A stretch of DNA of 37,587 nucleotides, from NCBI GenBank assembly GCA_002842345.1, contig PHCU01000022.1, forward strand, positions 1-37,587, given 5' to 3'. A program made the translations under genes and the position numbers. The notes below the pieces were generated by a model. The model saw only the letters and a program-made list of their open reading frames with translations, was not told the origin of the DNA and ran no database searches. Shown in pieces: positions 24,632-32,732 of the stretch. Source of the DNA: Betaproteobacteria bacterium HGW-Betaproteobacteria-12 (GTDB lineage Bacteria > Pseudomonadota > Gammaproteobacteria > Burkholderiales > Rhodocyclaceae). Position 1 is the first letter of the stretch, and the number at the start of each line of letters is the position of its first letter.

Positions 24632-25948
24632 ATGCAAACCACACCGCGCCTTTTGCGTCGCCGCTTCAACCTTTCGGCCATCGCCCTCGCTCTAGCGGTC
24701 GGGGCGTCGACCTCCGCCGTGGCTGCCGACAACGGCAAGTTCCGCATCGGTATCGTCACCTTCCTGTCAGGCGCTGCCGCCGGCCCATTTGGCGTCCCGG
24801 CGGCGAATGCAGCCAAACTGACGGTTGATGCCCTGAATAACGGCAAGTTGCCGGCGCCCTACGGAAAAAAAGGCATCAACGGTGTCGAGATCGAAACCGT
24901 CATCATCGACGAGGCAGGCGGCGCTACCAAGCAGGCGGAAGAGTTCCGCAACCTGATCCAGCGCCAGAAAGTCGATGCGGTGATCGGCTACATCTCCTCC
25001 GGCGATTGTCTGGCTATTGCTCCGGCAGCCGAGGAACTCGGTGTGCCGACCATTTTCTTCGACTGTGGCACCTCCAAGGTCTTCGATACAGTCAAGAATC
25101 CCAAGTATCTGTTCCGCACAGGCCTCGATGCCGTGGTGGACAACGTCGCCGCTGCCCGCTACGTCGCGGAAACCCGGGCCGACATCAAGAACATTGCCAG
25201 CATCCAGCAGAACTACGCCTGGGGCCAGGATTCCTGGAACGATTTCATTCTCACCCTCAAATCGCTCAAGCCCGAGGTCAAGGTTGTTTCGGAACAATGG
25301 CCGAAGCTAGGACAGGGGCAGTACGGCGCCGAAATCTCAGCCGTCTCGGTGAGCAATCCGGAAATCATCCATTCCAGTTTCTGGGGTGGCGACATGGAAG
25401 CGCTGATGCTGCAGGGCGGGGCCCGCGGCCTGTTCGACAAGCGCACCGCGGTACTGACCGCCGGAGAAACCGGTATCGAGCACTTCAAGGGCAACGTACC
25501 CAACGGCACGATCATTGGCGGTCGCGGTCCATTCGGTGCCTTCGCCCCAAAGAATACCCTCAACGACTGGTTCCGGCCGGCCTTCGCAGCGCAGTTCAAG
25601 GAAGCTCCGACCTACCCGGCTTACAAGATGGTGCAGGCCATCCTAGGCCTCAAAGCTGCCGCCGAGAAGACCGCCAAGCCTGGCACCATGCCGACCGCCG
25701 ACAATATCGTCCAGGGTCTCGCCGGGTTGAGTTTCGAGGCGCCCAGCGGCACCGTCAATATGTCGCGCGCCAAGGGCCATCAGGCGGTGCAGAGCGTCTC
25801 CTTTGGCGAATATCAGTTCGATGCCAAGAGCGGCAAGGCCAGCATCGCCAAGGTCAAGACCTATTCCGGTGAATGCCTGATGCCGCCGGATGGCAGCAAT
25901 GCCGCTGACTGGATCAAGGCAGGCTTCCCCGGCGCCAAGTGTAACTAA
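24632..25948 (+). CDS. periplasmic substrate-binding protein 2 of sigma-54 operon
   Basis: 438 residues; AGGAG seven bases before ATG. The N-terminus has three arginines before a hydrophobic stretch (LLRRRFNLSAIALALA) and an AVA-A cleavage region, a Sec signal or possibly a Tat signal (RRRFNL). The mature protein is a HAAT binding protein: FRIGIVTFLSGAAAGPFGVP, DAVIGYISSGDCLAIAPAAE, FFDCGTSKVFDT, SIQQNYAWGQDSWNDF, and a C-terminal ECLMPPDG with two Cys (ECLMP and AKCN) that could form a disulfide. It is more conserved-looking than the first binding protein and is followed by a hairpin and the permease genes, the usual place for the main binding protein. Confidence 0.93.
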   Translation: MQTTPRLLRRRFNLSAIALALAVGASTSAVAADNGKFRIGIVTFLSGAAAGPFGVPAANAAKLTVDALNNGKLPAPYGKKGINGVEIETVIIDEAGGATKQAEEFRNLIQRQKVDAVIGYISSGDCLAIAPAAEELGVPTIFFDCGTSKVFDTVKNPKYLFRTGLDAVVDNVAAARYVAETRADIKNIASIQQNYAWGQDSWNDFILTLKSLKPEVKVVSEQWPKLGQGQYGAEISAVSVSNPEIIHSSFWGGDMEALMLQGGARGLFDKRTAVLTAGETGIEHFKGNVPNGTIIGGRGPFGAFAPKNTLNDWFRPAFAAQFKEAPTYPAYKMVQAILGLKAAAEKTAKPGTMPTADNIVQGLAGLSFEAPSGTVNMSRAKGHQAVQSVSFGEYQFDAKSGKASIAKVKTYSGECLMPPDGSNAADWIKAGFPGAKCN

Positions 25949-25983
25949 GCGCGCAACACCCACCGATCTTCATCCGTGTGCGA

Positions 25984-26005
25984 GGGCGAGGCGTCAGCCT
26001 CGCCC
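25984..26005 (+). repeat. stable hairpin between binding-protein and permease genes
   Basis: GGGCGAGGC-GTCA-GCCTCGCCC, a perfect 9-bp G+C-rich stem with a 4-base loop, 35 bases after the binding-protein stop and 14 bases before the permease start. Such hairpins often protect the upstream mRNA so that binding protein exceeds membrane subunits; no T-tract follows, so read-through is expected. Confidence 0.7.
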
Positions 26006-26018
26006 CGAAGGGACTCTC

Positions 26019-26921
26019 ATGACCAATTTTCTTGCAATTCTGATCGATGGAGGCATCTACGCCTCCTGGCTTTTTCTTGTGGCGGCCGGGCTGACCGTCA
26101 TTTACGGGGTGATGCGCGTGCTCAACATGGCGCACGGCAGCCTCTACGCCTTTGGTGCCTACTCCGCAGCTTCGGTCGTCGGCTGGTATTTCTCCGGCGA
26201 ACACGGTGATCCCTACTGGAGCTACCTGTTGCTGATCGTCTGTGCGCTGGTTGCCGGTGCCATTGTCGGCATCGTCATTGAGCAGGGCCTGCTGCGCTTT
26301 CTAATCGGCCGCGACGAGATCTTGATGGTCATCGTAACTTACGCGCTGCTGCTTATCTTCGAAGACGCCACCAAGCTGATCTGGGGCGTCGATCCGTACT
26401 TTGCCTGGCAGCCCTACCGCCTGCTTGGGCAAACGGCGGTCGGCGGGGGGCTGCAGTTCTCGAACTATGACCTGGCGCTGATTGCTGTCTCGATCCTCGT
26501 CGGCCTTGCTGCCTGGTTCGTACTCAACAGAACCAACAAGGGACGCCTGTTGCGCGCCGTCATTCACGACCGGGAGATCGCGATCGCCATGGGCGTCAAC
26601 GTTAATGCCATGTTTGCCGCCACCTTTGCGATCGGTTCGGTGCTGGGGGCCTTGGCCGGCGCGCTGACTGCACCGGCAATTTCGGTGACGCCGGGCATCG
26701 GCGTCGAAGTCATCGTTCTAGCCTTTGCCGTGGTCGTTGTCGGCGGCCTCGGCAGCATCGGCGGCGCAGCTGCTGGCGCCGTACTGGTCGGGCTGTCGCG
26801 TTCATTCGCGGTCCATGTTGCTCCGGAGATCGAGTTATTCGTCATCTACGGCGTGATGTTTCTAGTGTTGGCCATCCGTCCGCAAGGGCTGTTTGGTCAG
26901 ACTCTCGTCAGGAGAATCTGA
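26019..26921 (+). CDS. Liv-type ABC permease (LivH-like)
   Basis: 300 residues from ATG 26019; the longer open frame back to 25890 runs through the hairpin and has no membrane-protein character. Motifs: GGIYASWLFLVAAGLTVIYG, MRVLNMAHGSLYAFGAYSA, coupling loop GRLLRAVIHDREIAIAMGVN, LAFAVVVVGGLGSIGGAAAG, AIRPQGLFGQ. About eight membrane spans. The stop TGA directly abuts the next ATG. The DEILMVIVTYALLLIFEDATK-type segment around residue 100 belongs to the subgroup found with aromatic-acid and amide importers, but the ligand is not assignable. Confidence 0.93.
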   Translation: MTNFLAILIDGGIYASWLFLVAAGLTVIYGVMRVLNMAHGSLYAFGAYSAASVVGWYFSGEHGDPYWSYLLLIVCALVAGAIVGIVIEQGLLRFLIGRDEILMVIVTYALLLIFEDATKLIWGVDPYFAWQPYRLLGQTAVGGGLQFSNYDLALIAVSILVGLAAWFVLNRTNKGRLLRAVIHDREIAIAMGVNVNAMFAATFAIGSVLGALAGALTAPAISVTPGIGVEVIVLAFAVVVVGGLGSIGGAAAGAVLVGLSRSFAVHVAPEIELFVIYGVMFLVLAIRPQGLFGQTLVRRI

Positions 26922-27881
26922 ATGTCTATTCGCAAAAAATTTTCCGTGCAAACCGAACCAGCACTGTTATTGGCAGCGGCCCTGTTGGCAGCCGGTGCCT
27001 GGGTGATACCGGCCTGGATGAGTTTTCTCCTCACCCTAGCTTTCGCCAAGGCACTGGTGGTACTCGGCGTCGTCATCCAGATGCGTGCCGGGCTGGTCTC
27101 CTTCGGCCAAGCGCTTTTCTTTTGCATCGGTGGCTATGGCGTCGGACTTGCCGCACAGTATCTTGGTATCGGCGACGCATTTGCCTTGCTGGCCATCGGT
27201 TCCATCGCCGGCGTCCTGCTCGCGCTGGCTTGCGGCTGGTTGCTGACGCGTTACCGGGAGATCTTCTACGCCATGCTGACATTGGCTTTGTCGATGATCC
27301 TCTATGGCGTGCTGGTCAAATCCTCTGCCTTGGGTTCGACGGATGGCTTCAATGTCGCGCCGCCAAGCTTTCTGGGCTGGGTGCCCGAAGGAGATGCCAG
27401 GAAGCGTGCGATGTACCTGCTCACTGTCTTTGTTGCCGCACTGGTCGCGATCGGTTTTCACCGTTTCATGGTTTCCAGCCTGGGCCGGGTTACTGAAGCG
27501 GTGCGGGAGAACGAGATCCGTGTCGAATACCTCGGTCTCTCGCCACAGAGCGTGCTGTTCTTCAACTACGTCGTTGCTGCCGGCGTTTCGGCACTGGGCG
27601 GCGGGTTGACCGCACTGGCTAGCGGTCATATCGATCCCGACATGGCGATCTGGACAACCTCCGGAGAGTTTGTTTTCATCGCCATCCTCGGCGGTACCGG
27701 CCATGTGGCCGCGCCCTTCATCGGCGCCATTGTCTTCGCGGTGATCCGCACCTTCGCCATCCAGGAGGCACCGCACCTGTGGCAAATGACCTTAGGCATC
27801 GTCCTGCTCGCCTTGATACTCTTCCTGCCCAAAGGCCTTTGGAGCCTCGTCACACGCAGCAAGCGGGAGGTCGCAGCATGA
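26922..27881 (+). CDS. Liv-type ABC permease (LivM-like)
   Basis: 319 residues. After an N-terminal ALLLAAALLAAGAWVIPAWM helix come MRAGLVSFGQALFFCIGGYG, TEAVRENEIRVEYLGL as the coupling loop, and FVFIAILGGTGHVAAPFIGA. AGGAG precedes the ATG by a few bases, inside the end of the previous gene. In most LivM proteins the SFGHAAF motif has His; here it is SFGQALF, a minor substitution also seen in other subgroups. It overlaps the following ATPase gene by ATGA. Confidence 0.93.
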   Translation: MSIRKKFSVQTEPALLLAAALLAAGAWVIPAWMSFLLTLAFAKALVVLGVVIQMRAGLVSFGQALFFCIGGYGVGLAAQYLGIGDAFALLAIGSIAGVLLALACGWLLTRYREIFYAMLTLALSMILYGVLVKSSALGSTDGFNVAPPSFLGWVPEGDARKRAMYLLTVFVAALVAIGFHRFMVSSLGRVTEAVRENEIRVEYLGLSPQSVLFFNYVVAAGVSALGGGLTALASGHIDPDMAIWTTSGEFVFIAILGGTGHVAAPFIGAIVFAVIRTFAIQEAPHLWQMTLGIVLLALILFLPKGLWSLVTRSKREVAA

Positions 27882-28654
27882 GCGCCATTCTCGAAACTCG
27901 TGGCCTGACCCGGACCTTCGGGGCCGTGGTGGCTGCCAAGGATATCAACGTCCGCATCGAGCCAGGCGAGATCGTCGGCGTCATCGGCTCCAACGGCGCC
28001 GGCAAGACGACCTTCATCAACATGGTCACCGGCTATCTACCGCCGTCCAGCGGCGAGATCCTGTTTGACGGCCAGTCGGTGCTCGGCCGCCAGCCGCGCG
28101 CCATCACCCGCCTCGGCATGGCGCGTTCCTTCCAGGTCGCGCAGCTCTTCCCCAAGCTGACCGTGCTCGAAAACGCGCTGGTCTCGCTGGTCGCCGCCGA
28201 AGGCCCGCGCCCGTCCTTCCTGCGTCCGCTCGACACGCCGGAACGCCGCGCGCAGGCCGATGCGATCTTCGCCGAGTTTGGTGTCTCGCGGTATCGCGAC
28301 GCCCTGGTCAGCACCGTGCCGCAGGGCGTGCGCAAGCTGGTCGACATCGCCATGGCGCTGGTCAGCCAGCCGCGCATGCTGCTCCTCGACGAGCCAACCA
28401 GCGGCGTCAGTATCGAAGAAAAGTTCGCCCTGATGGATACGGTGATGTCTGTGGTGCGCCAGCACGGTGTCACCGTCCTTTTCGTCGAGCATGACATGGA
28501 AATTGTGGCGCGTTACGTGACCCGCCTGATGGCCTTCTACAGTGGCGAAATCATCGCCGATGGACCTCCGCGCGAAGTGCTCGGCGACGCCCGGGTCCAG
28601 GAACTGGTGATTGGTCATCACCTCGACATCAACGCCCTGGGAGAAGCCGCATGA
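27878..28654 (+). CDS. Liv-type ABC ATPase (LivG-like)
   Basis: 258 residues from ATG 27878 (ATGA overlap with the permease; the longer frame starting 27779 lies inside the permease gene). Walker A GSNGAGKTT, Q-loop in ARSFQVAQLFPKLTVLEN, degenerate signature VPQGVRKLVDIAMAL, Walker B MLLLDEPTSGVS and the switch His in FVEHDMEIVARYV. It works with the LivF-like subunit, which it overlaps by four bases. Its C-terminus (GHHLDINALGEAA) is a little extended. Confidence 0.93.
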   Translation: MSAILETRGLTRTFGAVVAAKDINVRIEPGEIVGVIGSNGAGKTTFINMVTGYLPPSSGEILFDGQSVLGRQPRAITRLGMARSFQVAQLFPKLTVLENALVSLVAAEGPRPSFLRPLDTPERRAQADAIFAEFGVSRYRDALVSTVPQGVRKLVDIAMALVSQPRMLLLDEPTSGVSIEEKFALMDTVMSVVRQHGVTVLFVEHDMEIVARYVTRLMAFYSGEIIADGPPREVLGDARVQELVIGHHLDINALGEAA

Positions 28655-29304
28655 ATGCCGCACTCGAAGTCCGCTCACTCAATGTGGCGATCGACCGCAT
28701 TCCGATCCTGCGCGACGTGTCGCTGGCCGTTCCGGCCGGCAAGATGGTCGGCCTGATCGGCCGCAACGGCGCCGGCAAAACCACGCTGATGCGCGCCATC
28801 ATGGGACTGATGCCCTTTCAGGCTGGGTGCATGGCGGCGTCCGGCAGCGATCTCCAGAAATTGCCACCCTACGCCCTGGCCCGCCTCGGCATCAGTTACC
28901 TGCCGGAAGACCGTCGCCTGATTCCGGCGCTGACCGTTGAGGAAAACATCCTGTTGCCGGCCTGGGCGAACGGCATTGGCGAAGCGGCCAAACGCCTCGA
29001 GTGGATCTACGGCCTGATGCCGGAAGTGCGCGAATTCCGCGAGCGGCGCGCCCTTCAGTTGTCCGGCGGACAGCAGAAGTTGGTCGCCCTGGCGCGCGCG
29101 CTGATGCCAGGTCACAAATTGCTGTTGCTCGACGAGCCTTTCGAAGGTGTCGCACCGGTGCTCTCGCGCCGTCTCACCGAAGTGATTGCCGGCCTGCGCC
29201 AGGAAGGCCTGTCGATCATTCTTTCCGAGTCGGACGACACGCACAGCGCCGATCTGGTTGATCTCGTCTATCGCATCGAGCGCGGCGTCGTTACCGCCGG
29301 CTAA
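28651..29304 (+). CDS. Liv-type ABC ATPase (LivF-like)
   Basis: 217 residues, somewhat shorter than the usual 235-240 for LivF, with the shortening mainly at the C-terminus. Walker A GRNGAGKTT is normal here, unlike the LivF of the other cluster. Signature LQLSGGQQKLVALARAL, Walker B KLLLLDEPFEGVAP. The switch region reads ILSESDDTHSADLVD instead of the common VEQN, a divergent H-loop lacking His at the expected place. The ATGA overlap with the LivG-like gene points to stoichiometric translation. A 26-base gap and an AAGGA ribosome site lead to the alcohol dehydrogenase gene. Confidence 0.92.
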   Translation: MNAALEVRSLNVAIDRIPILRDVSLAVPAGKMVGLIGRNGAGKTTLMRAIMGLMPFQAGCMAASGSDLQKLPPYALARLGISYLPEDRRLIPALTVEENILLPAWANGIGEAAKRLEWIYGLMPEVREFRERRALQLSGGQQKLVALARALMPGHKLLLLDEPFEGVAPVLSRRLTEVIAGLRQEGLSIILSESDDTHSADLVDLVYRIERGVVTAG

Positions 29305-29330
29305 ACCTATCTCCTCACTGAAAAGGAATC

Positions 29331-30488
29331 ATGATGTCGCAATTTACCTTTGAAACCACGCCGAAGATCATCTGCGAACAGGGTGGTGCCGACCGTCTCG
29401 GCGAGATCGCCCGTAGCCTTGGTATTACCCGCCTCTTTCTGGTCACCGACGCCGGTCTGATCAAAGCCAAGCTGATCGACGGAGCGCTCGCTTCGCTGAA
29501 TGCTGCCGGTGTGGCCACGACAGTTTTCTCAGATGTGCTGGCCGATCCGCCGGAAGTCAGCGTCCAGGCTGCCGTCGATGCAGCCCACGCGGCTGGCGTT
29601 GACGGCGTGATCGGCTTTGGGGGCGGCAGTTCGCTCGATACCGCCAAACTGGTCGCACTGTTGGCGCGCACGCCGCAGGTGCTGCCGGAGATCTACGGCA
29701 TTGGTTTGGCCCGCGGTCCGCGTCTGCCGCTGATTCAGGTACCGACGACCGCCGGGACCGGATCGGAAGTGACGCCGATTTCCATTCTGACAACCCCATC
29801 GCACGAAAAGAAGGGCGTTGTTTCGCCGCTCCTCTATCCCGATGTGGCATTGCTCGACAGTCGCCTGACCCTTGGCCTGCCGCCGGCCGTGACGGCGATG
29901 ACCGGTGTCGATGCGATGGTCCATGCGATCGAAGCGTATACGACCAGGTTGAAGAAAAACCCGCTCTCCGACGCTCTGGCGGTCAAGGCACTGCAACTAC
30001 TCTACGCGAATCTGCCAGCCGCCTTCAGTGATGGCAAGGACGCAACGGTGCGCGAGAACATGCTTCTCGGTTCGCTGTTCGCAGGCATGGCCTTCGCTAA
30101 CGCCCCGGTCGGCGCCGTGCACGCGCTGGCCTATCCGCTGGGCGGTCACTACCACTTGCCGCACGGGCTGTCGAATTCGCTGGTCCTCGGACCGGTGCTG
30201 GAGTTCAACCTGCCGGCAGCGCAAACCCTGTATGCAGAATTGGGGCGCGCTATTGCCCCGGGCACGGTAAGCGCCAGCGACGAGGTGGCGGCGACTATCT
30301 TTGTCAAGGCGATCCGGCAGCTTGTTGCTACCATGCCCTATGCCCAGACGCTGCATGAAGCCGGCGTCAAGGAAGCAGATCTGCCGATGCTGGCGACGGA
30401 TGCCATGAACGTGCAGCGACTGCTGGTCAATAACCCGCGTGATGTCGCTTACGACGATGCGCTGGCAATTTATCGTGCCGCCTTCTGA
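29331..30488 (+). CDS. iron-dependent (group III) alcohol dehydrogenase
   Basis: 385 residues, typical for Fe-ADH. NAD-binding glycine turn GFGGGSSLDTAK (95-106), PTTAGTGSEVT, and the metal site Asp194 and His198 (GVDAMVHAIEAY), His264 (GAVHALAYPLGG) and His278 (HLPHGLSN). All four ligands are present. AAGGAA precedes two consecutive ATG codons; either could start. Fe-ADHs of this size oxidise primary alcohols, diols or omega-hydroxy acids, 4-hydroxybutyrate dehydrogenase being one member. With the thioesterase and semialdehyde-type dehydrogenase downstream, an omega-hydroxy acid or alcohol substrate taken up by the ABC transporter is a reasonable inference, not a demonstrated one. Confidence 0.93.
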   Translation: MMSQFTFETTPKIICEQGGADRLGEIARSLGITRLFLVTDAGLIKAKLIDGALASLNAAGVATTVFSDVLADPPEVSVQAAVDAAHAAGVDGVIGFGGGSSLDTAKLVALLARTPQVLPEIYGIGLARGPRLPLIQVPTTAGTGSEVTPISILTTPSHEKKGVVSPLLYPDVALLDSRLTLGLPPAVTAMTGVDAMVHAIEAYTTRLKKNPLSDALAVKALQLLYANLPAAFSDGKDATVRENMLLGSLFAGMAFANAPVGAVHALAYPLGGHYHLPHGLSNSLVLGPVLEFNLPAAQTLYAELGRAIAPGTVSASDEVAATIFVKAIRQLVATMPYAQTLHEAGVKEADLPMLATDAMNVQRLLVNNPRDVAYDDALAIYRAAF

Positions 30489-30499
30489 GGAACAGCGCC

Positions 30500-30943
30500 A
30501 TGATCCCAGCCAAGACCCTGCGTGACCAGAGCCGTAGCGACTATCGGCATTTTCAAACCATTCCGACGCGCTGGATGGACAACGACATCTATGGCCACGT
30601 CAATAACGTCAATTACTACAGCTACTTCGATACTGCGGTGAACCAGTACCTGATCGAACGCGGCGTTCTCGACATCCACAACGGCGATATCGTCGGCTTC
30701 GTCGTCGAGACCTCATGCAGTTACTTCCAGCCGCTGGCCTTTCCCGATGCGGTCGCCGCCGGTATTCGTGTCGCCCGCATCGGCAGTTCCAGCATCCGCT
30801 ACGAGGTCGGCCTGTTCCGCAACGATGATCAGGAGATCGCCGCGGCCGGGCACTTCGTGCATGTCTATGTCGACCGCGCTAGCGGCAAGCCGGTGCCGGT
30901 ACCCAATGCTACACGCGCGGCTTTGGCCGCCATCCAAGTCTGA
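30500..30943 (+). CDS. hotdog-fold acyl-CoA thioesterase (4HBT type)
   Basis: 147 residues of the YbgC/4-hydroxybenzoyl-CoA thioesterase group. The signature is at residues 24-40: RWMDNDIYGHVNNVNYYSYF with Asp27/Asp29, GHVNN and the aromatic run, followed by the VVETSCSYFQPLAFPDAV strand and IRYEVGLFRNDDQEIAAAGH. GAGGAA precedes ATG by eight bases and the gene lies 11 bases after the alcohol dehydrogenase. It probably releases a free acid from a CoA ester or recycles CoA during catabolism. Specificity cannot be judged. Confidence 0.92.
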   Translation: MIPAKTLRDQSRSDYRHFQTIPTRWMDNDIYGHVNNVNYYSYFDTAVNQYLIERGVLDIHNGDIVGFVVETSCSYFQPLAFPDAVAAGIRVARIGSSSIRYEVGLFRNDDQEIAAAGHFVHVYVDRASGKPVPVPNATRAALAAIQV

Positions 30944-30968
30944 ATCAAGCTCAACTAAAGGACAACAA

Positions 30969-32423
30969 ATGTTGCTCAAAGACACTTCGCTTCTGAAAAC
31001 ACTGGCTTTCATCGATGGCGCCTGGATCGCGGCCGATAGCGGCGCCACCCATGCCATTTGGAATCCCTCAACGGGTGCCGAAATTGCCCAGGTACCCGAT
31101 CTCGGCGCCGCCGAAACCGAACGCGCGATTGCCGCTGCGGCGGCCGCGTTGCCCGCCTGGCGCGCGAAAACGGCCAAGGAGCGCGGCATCCTGCTGCGCC
31201 GCTGGTACGACCTGATCCTGGCCAACCAGGAAGACCTCGCCGTGCTGATGACGCTCGAGCAGGGTAAGCCGCTTGTTGAAGCGCGCGGTGAAGTTGCCTA
31301 CGGCGCCTCTTTTATTGAATGGTTCGCGGAGGAAGGCAAACGTGTCTACGGCGAGGTCATTCCGGCACCGACTGGCGACAAGCGTCTGTTGGTTATCAAA
31401 CAGCCGGTAGGCGTCACTGCGGCGATCACGCCGTGGAATTTCCCGATCGCCATGATCACCCGCAAGGTCGCGCCGGCGCTCGCCGCCGGCTGTACCTCGG
31501 TGGTCAAGCCGGCCGAGGCAACTCCGCTGTCCGCTCTGGCGCTGGCCGAACTGGCGGTTCGCGCTGGCATTCCGTCCGGCGTCCTGAACATCATCACCAC
31601 CGCCCGGCCAGCCGTGGTTGGCGGGGTGCTGACTGCCAGCCCCATCGTCAGAAAACTTTCCTTCACTGGCTCGACACCGGTTGGCAAACGCCTTATGGCC
31701 GCGTGTGCCGATACCGTGAAGCGTGTTTCCCTGGAACTCGGCGGCAACGCGCCCTTTATTGTTTTCGACGACGCCGACCTCGATGCCGCAGTACGCGGCG
31801 CGCTCGCTTCGAAATACCGGAACGCAGGGCAAACCTGCGTTTGCGCCAACCGCCTACTGGTTCAGGATGGCGTGTACGATGCTTTTGCAGCCAAGCTGAG
31901 CGAAGCAGTTGCGCAGATGAAAGTCGATGACGGACTCGAAGCTGGTACTCAAATCGGTCCGCTAATCAACGAGGCAGCAGTGAAGAAGGTTGAGGGACTG
32001 GTTGCCGATGCAGTGACCAAAGGCGCTAAAGTGGTTCTCGGTGGCTCTCGCCATGCACGCGGAGGCAATTTTTATGCGCCGACTGTACTCACAGACGTCA
32101 CCCCGGAGATGGCGATGGCCCGTGAGGAAATCTTCGGCCCGGTGGCGCCACTATTCCGGTTCAAGACTGATGACGAAGCCGTGCAAATGGCCAACGATAC
32201 CTGCTATGGCCTTGCTTCGTATTTCTACTCGCGCGATATCGGCCGCATCTGGCGAGTTGCCGAGCAACTCGAATACGGCATGGTCGGTATCAATGAAGGA
32301 ATCATTTCCAATGAGGTTGCCCCCTTCGGCGGAGTGAAGGAATCCGGTATCGGTCGTGAAGGATCGCATTACGGAATCGATGAATACCTGACGATCAAGT
32401 ACCTGTGCCTTGGTGGCCTTTAA
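30969..32423 (+). CDS. NAD(P)-dependent aldehyde dehydrogenase, succinate-semialdehyde dehydrogenase-like
   Basis: 484 residues from ATG 30969 (AAAGGA upstream; the longer open frame beginning at 30747 lies inside the thioesterase gene). ALDH hallmarks: TPWNFPIAMITRKVAPALAA, SFTGSTPVGKRL, general-base Glu256 in SLELGGNAPFIV, nucleophile Cys290 in NAGQTCVCANR, EEIFGPVAP and the C-terminal GGVKESGIGREGSHYGI. The overall motif set resembles GabD, which oxidises succinate semialdehyde to succinate. It is the last gene of the operon and is followed after 12 bases by a 12-bp perfect hairpin. With the Fe-ADH it completes an alcohol-aldehyde-acid sequence. Confidence 0.92.
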   Translation: MLLKDTSLLKTLAFIDGAWIAADSGATHAIWNPSTGAEIAQVPDLGAAETERAIAAAAAALPAWRAKTAKERGILLRRWYDLILANQEDLAVLMTLEQGKPLVEARGEVAYGASFIEWFAEEGKRVYGEVIPAPTGDKRLLVIKQPVGVTAAITPWNFPIAMITRKVAPALAAGCTSVVKPAEATPLSALALAELAVRAGIPSGVLNIITTARPAVVGGVLTASPIVRKLSFTGSTPVGKRLMAACADTVKRVSLELGGNAPFIVFDDADLDAAVRGALASKYRNAGQTCVCANRLLVQDGVYDAFAAKLSEAVAQMKVDDGLEAGTQIGPLINEAAVKKVEGLVADAVTKGAKVVLGGSRHARGGNFYAPTVLTDVTPEMAMAREEIFGPVAPLFRFKTDDEAVQMANDTCYGLASYFYSRDIGRIWRVAEQLEYGMVGINEGIISNEVAPFGGVKESGIGREGSHYGIDEYLTIKYLCLGGL

Positions 32424-32435
32424 CTCGCCAAGCAG

Positions 32436-32462
32436 TTCCGAGGGCATTGGATGCCCTCGGAA
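32436..32462 (+). terminator. 12-bp perfect hairpin ending the sigma-54 operon
   Basis: TTCCGAGGGCAT and ATGCCCTCGGAA pair perfectly around TGG, 12 bases after the aldehyde dehydrogenase stop. There is no T-tract (ATCAAGAGG follows), so it may act with another factor or protect the 3' end. The 69-codon frame beginning inside it is not a gene. Confidence 0.7.
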
Positions 32463-32477
32463 ATCAAGAGGGTGGTT

Positions 32478-32662
32478 TCAAGTCCGATGCGCAGCAAGTT
32501 GATGATGCTTCACAAAGTCAAAGGCGTCTGGCATAAACAATTAGGCGGAGCGCCTAAAGTTGAGGCTTTTGTGCGCTCGGGTATTGAGCTGTCGGGCAAC
32601 GGCATCAAGTTCTTCTTGAGAGAACTCGGTGAGGTAAGCCACCATCAACATATCGTATAAGA
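32478..32662 (-). pseudogene. IS30-type transposase remnant, C-terminal end
   Basis: On the minus strand YLTEFSQEELDAVARQLNTR then AHKSLNFRRSA, a stop, and in the same frame LFMPDAFDFVKHHQLAAHRT. This is the typical end of IS30-family transposases (LN-R-R-K-L-F after an SQ-EL-A helix). The in-frame stop falls where a Glu codon is expected, and everything upstream of about 60 residues is missing. It lies between the sigma-54 operon hairpin and the DUF3422 gene. Confidence 0.75.
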
Positions 32663-32732
32663 TTTTACCGGTCTGCATTTGACAGACGATGAGTCACAAG
32701 CACGCAATATGCGGCCAGTTGCCAACGAGATC

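Noticed and set aside
27036-27785. 249-codon minus-strand open frame
   Set aside because: Antisense to the LivM-like permease, composition typical of a G+C-rich shadow.
32451-32660. 69-codon plus-strand ORF after the aldehyde dehydrogenase
   Set aside because: Starts inside the terminator hairpin, and the opposite strand carries IS30-type transposase homology, so it is an antisense shadow.
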